A stretch of 64,000 nucleotides of DNA from Streptomyces pacificus (GTDB lineage: Bacteria; Actinomycetota; Actinomycetes; Streptomycetales; Streptomycetaceae), in assembly GCF_011766325.1 (NCBI RefSeq), contig NZ_BLLG01000003.1, forward strand, positions 434,001 through 498,000, read 5' to 3'. Numbering within the stretch: position 1 is the stretch's first letter; each line of letters starts with the position of its first letter. Shown here in pieces: positions 57,018 to 64,000 of this stretch. The position numbers and the translations under genes are program-made. The notes under the pieces are model-generated. The model was given only the letters and a program-made list of their open reading frames with translations, searched no databases and was not told where the DNA came from.

Positions 57018-57334
57018 CGGCCGTCGGGGGCAGCCGGCTTGCCGCCGGAGCCGTTTCCGCCGCCGGCACGTGCCGTTCGCCCGGAGCCGTCCGGAGCCGT
57101 CCGGAGCCGTCCGGGGCCACCCGCAGCCGTTCCGCCGCCGGCCGCGCCGATCGCCGCCGGCACACACCGCCCGTCCCGGTGCCCGCCGCCGGTCCTCGGT
57201 AGCCGTTCGGTACCTGTTCGATAGCTGTTCGGTACCCGCTCGACGGCCGCTCGGCAGGTTCTCCGACGGCCCCTCGGCCCGGGTTCCCCCGTTCCGATTG
57301 GGCTTTCGGGCCGACAGCGGGGAGACTGCTCCCC
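57018..57334. other. intergenic region with two repeat arrays
   Basis: 317 bp. Three tandem copies of the 10-mer GGAGCCGTCC lie at about 57080-57109. Six 11-bp direct repeats occupy 57194-57259 (described separately), 75 bp before the next gene. No gene seen. Confidence 0.6.
57194..57259. promoter_or_regulatory. six 11-bp direct repeats, possible operator array
   Basis: Units, without gaps: CCTCGGTAGCC, GTTCGGTACCT, GTTCGATAGCT, GTTCGGTACCC, GCTCGACGGCC, GCTCGGCAGGT. The 11-bp period puts each unit on the same face of the helix, as in PHO boxes, but the core GTTCGGTA differs from GTTCACC. The array ends 75 bp before a GTG start. Confidence 0.5.
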
Positions 57335-58765
57335 GTGACGTCCCGTAACCTGCGCGACTCCAGGCTCCGTCTTGTCCGCCCCCGGCCCACCGCCACGGCC
57401 CCCCGCACCGCGACGAACAGGCGCACGCGCCCCGCTCCGCGCCCGCCCGAGGGAACCCCGCCCACCGCGGAGCTGGCCGCCGAGGCACGCGAGGTCCTCG
57501 CCGACGCGGTGCGTGTCGCCCGCTGGGCGGCCGCCCGTCAGGCCGAGGGCAGCGCCGCGGACCGGGACCGGGCCGCAGGGGACCTGCGCCTGACACCGGG
57601 ACAGGTCCACACGGGATGGGACCGGGCCCGGCTCGCCGGGCTCGTGGAACTCCACGGGGGCACGGCACGCCCCGGCTGGCGGCTGAACGCCTGGGACCGG
57701 GACGACACCGCCGTACTGCGCGGCTGGGTCGCCCTCTTCGACGCCTGGCCCCTGGTGCGCTCCGCACCCGCCGGTGTGCCGCCCGGCGCCGTGGCCGAGG
57801 CGGTGGAGGCCGTCCCCCAAGTGCTCTCGCTCCTCCAACTGTCCGCCGGGCCCGTGCTCCTGCCGGCCCTGCTCGATCTCCTCCGGCAGCGGGTGGCGGA
57901 ACTGCGCGAGGAGCGCTGCGAGGTGCCCTACGGGCCCGGGCAGGCCGACGCACCCACCGGGGCCCCCACCGCTGCAGCAGCCCCTGCGGGGGCCCCCGCA
58001 GGGGCTGCCACCGACGCGGCCGACGCGGCCGGCCCGCCCGAGGGCGTACTCCCCGCCCTGCTCGACTGGGCCCTGGAAGGCCTCGCCGCCGTCGGCGCGC
58101 TGACCCTCGGCGAGGACCACGCCACCCTCACGCCGCTCGGCAACTGGGCCGTGTGGGTCAAGCTCGAGCAGATCTGCGTCGCCGCCCAGAGCCCCGCGGG
58201 CCACATCGAGCAGTCCGCCGAGGAGATGCTGCGGGGCTGCGCCCGGCTCAGCCCCGGCCCCGCCCGCGCCGAATACCGGGCCTGGCTCGCCGCCCGCGCG
58301 GTCTCCAGCGCGGTCACCGAGCTCGTGGCGGCCGCCCGCGGTGAGGACGCCCTGCTGCGAGGACTGGCGTTCGAGGCACTCCGCGTCGTGGGTGCGGCCG
58401 CCGAGGCCGATGTCCGCGCCGCCGCCAATGAGCCGTCGCTGCGCCCCTACGCCCTGCTGTGGCTGGCCGAGTACGAGGGAGCCGATCCCGACGACGCCGC
58501 CGAGGCGCTCACCCGGGAAGAGGCGACCTGGCTCTGGGTGGACACCGCAGCCGCCGTCGCCGACCACGGCGAGAGCACCCTGCTGGTGCGCCATCTGGAC
58601 GCCGCGGTGCAGGGCACCGTCCCCGCCCTGCTCGACGAGGTGCGCGCCGTCGGCCATCCGCGCACCGTGCAGGTCCTGGTCGCCCTCGCGGCCGCGCACC
58701 CCGACCCGGCCCTGGCGAAGGCCGTCAGGCGGGCGGCGTTCCAGGTGCACACCGGCGGTTCCTGA
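57335..58765 (+). CDS. hypothetical protein, related to the one at 31234-32688
   Basis: 476 aa from GTG 57335. The N-terminus is basic (RNLRDSRLRLVRPRP..). Landmarks match the other protein: AVRVARWAAA near residue 69, LTPLGNWAVWVKL near 263-275, then a helical HEAT-like half ending AHPDPALAKAVRRAAFQVH. A low-complexity Ala/Thr/Gly/Pro stretch lies at ~205-230. Cytoplasmic, function unknown. Its stop codon is embedded in a 56-nt perfect palindrome that must end transcription. Confidence 0.8.
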   Translation: MTSRNLRDSRLRLVRPRPTATAPRTATNRRTRPAPRPPEGTPPTAELAAEAREVLADAVRVARWAAARQAEGSAADRDRAAGDLRLTPGQVHTGWDRARLAGLVELHGGTARPGWRLNAWDRDDTAVLRGWVALFDAWPLVRSAPAGVPPGAVAEAVEAVPQVLSLLQLSAGPVLLPALLDLLRQRVAELREERCEVPYGPGQADAPTGAPTAAAAPAGAPAGAATDAADAAGPPEGVLPALLDWALEGLAAVGALTLGEDHATLTPLGNWAVWVKLEQICVAAQSPAGHIEQSAEEMLRGCARLSPGPARAEYRAWLAARAVSSAVTELVAAARGEDALLRGLAFEALRVVGAAAEADVRAAANEPSLRPYALLWLAEYEGADPDDAAEALTREEATWLWVDTAAAVADHGESTLLVRHLDAAVQGTVPALLDEVRAVGHPRTVQVLVALAAAHPDPALAKAVRRAAFQVHTGGS

Positions 58766-58815
58766 CCGGGGGGCTCCGGCCCGCCCGCGGGCGGGCCGGA
58801 GCCCCCCGGTCAGGA
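58760..58815. terminator. 56-nt perfect palindrome overlapping the stop codon
   Basis: Two 28-nt halves (58760-58787 and 58788-58815) are exactly complementary with no spacer. The TGA stop (58763-58765) lies in the left arm. It separates the hypothetical gene from the ABC-F transcript, whose -10 is only 28 bp further on. Probable intrinsic terminator without U-tract. Confidence 0.8.
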
Positions 58816-58842
58816 CCACGAAAACCGGTTGCCCGGCCCCGG

Positions 58843-58848
58843 TAGACT
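58843..58848 (+). promoter_or_regulatory. -10 element of the ABC-F leader transcript
   Basis: TAGACT (TAnnnT) ends six bases before the ATG of the 7-codon leader ORF, which places the transcription start at or beside that ATG. No convincing -35 is visible. Confidence 0.6.
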
Positions 58849-58854
58849 GGCCGC

Positions 58855-58878
58855 ATGGCAATTCTCCTCATGGATTAG
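58855..58878 (+). CDS. 7-codon leader peptide MAILLMD upstream of ABC-F gene
   Basis: ATG GCA ATT CTC CTC ATG GAT TAG. Too short for normal gene calling. It lies directly at the predicted transcription start and 64 bp before the ABC-F start. The spacer can pair GACGGCG (58879-58885) with CGCCGTC (58914-58920). Short leader ORFs control several antibiotic-resistance ABC-F genes by ribosome stalling; here that role is inference. Confidence 0.5.
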   Translation: MAILLMD

Positions 58879-58942
58879 ACGGCGTCGAAGCATCCGCGCG
58901 CCCGTCGTCCTTCCGCCGTCCCATCCGTCCTGGAGTCTTTCC

Positions 58943-60541
<1,599 letters not shown>

Positions 60542-61339
60542 TGCCGACTCGGTGCCGACTCGGTGCCGGCTCAGCACGGCGTCGGCCGGGGCGTGCCCGT
60601 CAGGGAGCGGCGAGGCGTCCGGTGCGGCGCCGGCGTCCGGCGCGGCACCGGCGTCCCGTGTGGTGGATCGCGAGGCGCCGGATCGGCCTCGTCGTGGCCC
60701 TGCCCGGTCGGTTCGGCACCGTGGCGATTCCCCGGGCCGTGCGCTTCCCGGCCCGCCCCCACCGGGCGCCCCGGCCCCCGCCTGCGGGCGGAACGGAACT
60801 GCTTTCGCAGCACACGCCCCGGTGGAATCGCCGATTCCGGCGCTCTGCTGCGCCTGCACCACCCGGCGGGACGCCGCACAGGTGAGGGGGCGCAGCGCGG
60901 GACCCGCTTCCCGGGACCGCCGTGCGGGGCTGCCGGGGCGGGATCCCCAGGATGCGCTCCGGCACGGGCACATACCCTGCCGGGAATCGGGGGAGCCGGG
61001 ATGATTCGCCCCGAATGCTCCACTCCCTATGGATCATTCGGCTCAGCCCCGGTCCTTCATCTGGGTGAGCGCGTCTCGTACCCCGGCGTGGCGATCCGCC
61101 GCGGCGCGGCGCCACCCCCACTGGCCGGCAATGCCGGCCTGGACGTCCCTGACCTGGAATTTCAGCCTCCGGACCGGGGGAACATCCAGTCGGCGACCAT
61201 CGGAATACTCCCTTCCGGCAGTGCTGGAGCGCGCATCGCCGCCGAAGCTCGTCGTATGGACCTTGTCGAATGGGTGGCCATGAAGCCCGGTAGGGGTGAT
61301 CATGAGAGTCCAGAGCGCACTTCCCATGAGGAGGCACGG
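60542..61339. other. 800-bp intergenic region with tandem repeats
   Basis: Right after the ABC-F stop come three 11-bp units GTGCCGACTCG (60542-60574, last one diverged), then 18-bp units of type GGCGTCCGGYGCGGCRCC near 60617-60652. The rest shows only compositionally random frames. An in-frame ATG at 61257 precedes the next gene but lacks support. Confidence 0.45.
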
Positions 61340-61561
61340 GTGGCCGAGACTCTGAAGAAGGGCAGCCGGGTAACCGGCGCCGCGCGCGACAAGCTCGCGG
61401 CAGACCTGAAGAAGAAGTACGACTCCGGTGCGAGCATCCGGGCGTTGGCCGAGGAGACCGGCCGCTCCTACGGATTCGTCCACCGGATGCTCAGCGAGTC
61501 CGGAGTCACGCTGCGTGGACGCGGCGGGGCGACGCGGGGCAAGAAGGCCGCTTCGACCTGA
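61340..61561 (+). CDS. helix-turn-helix domain-containing protein
   Basis: 73 aa from GTG 61340, chosen because GAGGAGG precedes it; the open frame extends further upstream. Basic N-terminus (ETLKKGSRVTG), then LAADLKKKYDSGASIRALAEETGRSYGFVHRMLSESG, a resolvase/MarR-like helix-turn-helix, and a basic tail (RGRGGATRGKKAA). Small DNA-binding proteins of this kind are highly conserved in Streptomyces; the role is unknown. Confidence 0.85.
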   Translation: MAETLKKGSRVTGAARDKLAADLKKKYDSGASIRALAEETGRSYGFVHRMLSESGVTLRGRGGATRGKKAAST

Positions 61562-61700
61562 CGTCCCCGTATCCGAGCGTGGTCTGAGGCCGACCGGTCT
61601 CCGGTGTCGGCCACCCGGCTGATCTCGCGGTCGACCGGGTGGTTACTGTGCAGTCACTTGACGCTCACTGCACTGACCGCACCGGAACCGGAGGCGCCTC

Positions 61701-62492
61701 ATGACTTCGCTGGACTCTGTGCTCGACAAGAACGGCGTACGGCTCACCGTCGAAGACGCGGTGGCCACGGTGACCCTCACCAACCCGACCAAGCGCAACG
61801 CCCAGTCTCCCGCTCTCTGGCGGGCGTTGGCCGAGGCCGGGCGGTCCCTGCCGGGTACCGTGCGGGTGGTCGTGCTGCGCGGCGAGGGCAAGTCCTTCTC
61901 CGCCGGGCTCGACCGGCAGGCCTTCACGCCGGAGGGATTCGACGGCGAGCCGTCGTTCATCGATCTCGCACGCGGCTCGGACGCCGAGCTCGACGCCGTC
62001 ATCGCCGCATACCAGGAGGCGTTCACCTGGTGGCGCCGCAACGACATCGTGTCCATCGCGGCGGTCCAGGGGCATGCCATCGGTGCCGGGTTCCAGCTCG
62101 CCCTCGCCTGCGACCTGCGGGTCGTCGCGCAGGACGTGCAGTTCGCCATGCGCGAGACCAGCCTGGGCCTCGTCCCCGACCTCACGGGAACGCACCCGCT
62201 CGTCTCGCTCGTCGGCTACGCCCGTGCGCTGGAGATCTGCGCCACGGGCCGCTATGTCCAGGCCGACGAGGCGGAGCGAACCGGACTCGCGAACCTCGTC
62301 GTTCCCGCGGAGGAGCTCGAGGCGTCGGTTCGGGACCTGACCGCCGCGCTGCTCGCCGCACCGCGTGACGCGGTGATCGAGACCAAGGCACTGCTGCGCG
62401 GCGCGACGTCTCGCGCGTACGAGGAGCAGCGCACCGCCGAGCGGGCCGCGCAGGCACGCCGCCTGCGTGACCTGGCGGGCCTCGCGGACTGA
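61701..62492 (+). CDS. enoyl-CoA hydratase/isomerase family protein
   Basis: 263 aa. Crotonase fold: TLTNPTKRNAQSPALWRAL, the oxyanion segment GKSFSAGLDRQAF and the second oxyanion block AVQGHAIGAGFQLALACDLR. The acidic residue of MRETSLGLVPDLTGTHPLV occupies a catalytic position. C-terminal trimerisation helices follow. Predicted to hydrate or isomerise an acyl-CoA; substrate unknown. GGAGG lies about 8 bases before the ATG. Confidence 0.9.
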   Translation: MTSLDSVLDKNGVRLTVEDAVATVTLTNPTKRNAQSPALWRALAEAGRSLPGTVRVVVLRGEGKSFSAGLDRQAFTPEGFDGEPSFIDLARGSDAELDAVIAAYQEAFTWWRRNDIVSIAAVQGHAIGAGFQLALACDLRVVAQDVQFAMRETSLGLVPDLTGTHPLVSLVGYARALEICATGRYVQADEAERTGLANLVVPAEELEASVRDLTAALLAAPRDAVIETKALLRGATSRAYEEQRTAERAAQARRLRDLAGLAD

Positions 62493-62741
62493 CCGGCCGG
62501 GGCAGCGGCCTGCGGCCGGACCCGCTGGTGGGGCCCGCGGGCGGGGCCTGGGGGTGGGGGGCCCGCCAGTGCGGCCCGGCTGAGGTCCGGAACCGGGGCA
62601 GGGGGCAGCGGCGCACGGCGACGCCAAGGGGCGCTCGCCGCCCCTCGCTCGTTCTCCGGTCCCCGTGCTCGGTCTGGTGCTCGGGCCGCCCCTGCTGCGC
62701 CCGCCTCTGGCATGAGACTCACCTCGGCGGCCGGGCGGCGC

Positions 62742-63704
62742 TCAGTCGCCGAGACCGACCTCCGTGACGAGCACCGCCACGGGAAGCGGCGTCGGCAGCA
62801 CCGTGATGACCGCGGCGCGGACCGCGCGGGCCACCTCCAGGGGGCGGTGGCCCGGCTCCGTCGCGCATTCGACCCGTACGGACGAGTCGTCGGCCCGTAC
62901 GGCCGCACCGAGCAGTCCGGTGAGCCGGGCGACGCCCGGAACGGCGGCCGCGGCGGCGGTGGCGGCCGCGACGGCGCCCGGCCGCCCCGCGGAACCCGCT
63001 CCCGGACAGGCCCCGGCAGCCGTATCCCCGCGGCCCCGCCCGCCCTTCGGCTCTGCGCCGGCCGGGCGCCCCGGCTCCCCCGCGCGATCCGCGGCCCGCG
63101 CCCCGGCCGCCTCCGTCCGGTCCGTGCCGGTCCCGGCCGCCTCCGCGCCGGCTTTCTGCGCCCCGGCCTGCTGTGCTCCATCAGACACGGTCCGCTCCGC
63201 TTCCGCCCCGGCCGCCTCCGTCTCCTGAGGTCCAGCCGGTGCCGGAGGCACCTCCAGCAGGGCCGTGATCCGGAGATCCACGGCCGAGATCCGCAGACCG
63301 AGGCGCTCCTCGGCGGCAGTGAACAGCGCCTCGCGCAGCAGCCCGGCCGGCTCGGCCAGGGGTACCGCGCCGATCGCCGCGAACTCCGCCTCGATCCGCA
63401 GAAGCCCCGGCGGCAGCGCGGCAGGCGGCGCCGGTACGGTCGGCGTCCCGGCCGACCCGGGGTCCGCGAGCCCCACCCGGAGGAGGCCCGGCAGCACGCC
63501 CGGCACCCTCTTGGCGGCCCGCCGCAGCACCTTCTCGGCGGCCTGCTCCGTCAGCCATGCGCCGTCCTCCGGAGCGCCGAGCGGGAGCAGTCTGCCCGGT
63601 CGCAGCCGGGCCCGTACCGCATCGGCCCAACCCTCGGCCGCCGTCATCCGCGTCGCCTTGTCATTGCTCAAGCCTGCCGCATTCTCCGGCGCGGGAGTGG
63701 GCAA
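62742..63704 (-). CDS. hypothetical protein with two Asp23-like segments
   Basis: 320 aa. Two short beta-alpha-beta segments resemble the Asp23/Gls24 fold: residues ~100-150 (RIEAEFAAIGAVPLAEPAGLLREAL.., LRISAVDLRITALL) and ~270-320 (VRVECATEPGHRPLEVARAVRAAV.., VAVLVTEVGL). They are separated by ~100 residues of Ala/Gly/Pro/Glu/Thr low complexity. The divergent neighbour is an Asp23 family gene, which supports a link to the envelope-stress Asp23 system. Start uncertain by a few codons. Confidence 0.7.
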   Translation of the reverse strand: MPTPAPENAAGLSNDKATRMTAAEGWADAVRARLRPGRLLPLGAPEDGAWLTEQAAEKVLRRAAKRVPGVLPGLLRVGLADPGSAGTPTVPAPPAALPPGLLRIEAEFAAIGAVPLAEPAGLLREALFTAAEERLGLRISAVDLRITALLEVPPAPAGPQETEAAGAEAERTVSDGAQQAGAQKAGAEAAGTGTDRTEAAGARAADRAGEPGRPAGAEPKGGRGRGDTAAGACPGAGSAGRPGAVAAATAAAAAVPGVARLTGLLGAAVRADDSSVRVECATEPGHRPLEVARAVRAAVITVLPTPLPVAVLVTEVGLGD

Positions 63705-63759
63705 GGGGACTTAGTGTGGTCAGCGTAGTCGGAATTCCCCACCGCTCGGAAAGGTACGC

Positions 63760-64000
63760 ATGGCGATGACCGACACCGATGTCAGTGTGACCAAGGAATC
63801 AGCCGCAGCGGTACGGCGGGGCGGCGGCGACCCGGGCACCCGGGGCCGTACCACCATCGCGGACGGCGTCGTCGAGAAGATCGCCGCACTCGCGGCCCGC
63901 GACGTGGTGGGTGTCCATGCGATGGGCAGCGGCCTCTCCCGTACCTTCGGCGCGGTACGCGACCGGGTGCCCGGGGGCAAACCGCCCGTCACCCGGGGGG
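63760..64000 (+). CDS. Asp23/Gls24 family envelope stress response protein, 3' end missing
   Basis: The first 80 residues are in the window (start ATG 63760; ATG 63766 also possible; AAGG lies 5 bases upstream of 63760). RTTIADGVVEKIAALAARDVVGVHAMGSG is the standard beginning of the Asp23 domain. TAGTGT at 63712-63717 could be the -10 element. These proteins act at the membrane in cell-envelope stress. The gene runs off the window. Confidence 0.88.
   Translation, partial: MAMTDTDVSVTKESAAAVRRGGGDPGTRGRTTIADGVVEKIAALAARDVVGVHAMGSGLSRTFGAVRDRVPGGKPPVTRG

Noticed and set aside
61043-61483. 146-codon minus-strand frame antisense to the small HTH gene
   Set aside because: It overlaps a well-supported gene, has no recognisable domain, and follows the usual pattern of a high-GC shadow frame.

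Overview
The window looks like a stretch of a Streptomyces (or very close actinobacterial) chromosome. GC is very high, third codon positions are almost always G or C, GTG starts and 4-nt ATGA/GTGA overlaps are common, and the gene order (pgl-opcA-zwf-tal-tkt, ctaB/ctaA, the suf operon, dapD, ectABCD, the cob cluster, pit) matches the conserved core of Streptomyces chromosomes. No rRNA, CRISPR array or complete tRNA was recognised.

Layout. 1-710 is the 3' part of a poly-gamma-glutamate-hydrolase-like gene whose start lies outside the window. 892-7640 (minus) is the oxidative and non-oxidative pentose phosphate operon tkt-tal-zwf-opcA-pgl. 8004-10751 carries heme O synthase (ctaB), a small unknown and heme A synthase (ctaA), which supply heme to cytochrome oxidase. 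10843-12584 is a two-gene ABC exporter. 12925-19680 is the complete suf operon sufR-sufB-sufD-Rieske-sufC-sufS-sufU-sufT, preceded by an iron-box-like site and a CAAC-N6-GTTG palindrome. About 20.2-26.6 kb is an accessory island: a DUF3223 protein with a TTA codon, a HEPN-like protein, a tail-anchored coiled-coil protein, and a three-gene tyrosine-recombinase module in which two genes each carry one in-frame stop codon. 26882-27849 is an SMR efflux pump plus TetR regulator with an obvious operator.

The backbone resumes with dapD (lysine/DAP), a secreted nuclease, a hypothetical protein, a tudor-like mini-protein, a double TerD protein, a class B PBP and a class V aminotransferase. The osmoprotection operon ectABCD (37.9-41.3 kb, minus) follows, then an amidohydrolase and the cobalamin cluster (cbiB-cobQ-chlID-cobO-cobB-cbiG/cobE-cobC, 43.3-52.5 kb, minus) with a cobalamin riboswitch at its head. 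A phosphate transporter pair with a PHO box, an aldolase-class-II protein, an alpha/beta hydrolase and a second hypothetical protein related to the one at 31-33 kb come next. The window ends with an ABC-F ATPase preceded by a 7-codon leader ORF, an HTH mini-protein, an enoyl-CoA hydratase and the start of an Asp23 family gene.

The best targets for follow-up are the decaying recombinase trio and its companions, the leaderless 7-codon ORF before the ABC-F gene, the six 11-bp direct repeats at 57194-57259, the 56-nt perfect palindrome at 58760-58815, the iron-box/SufR-box combination, and the pair of related large proteins of unknown function. All starts and functions were inferred by reading the sequence; no database search was run.
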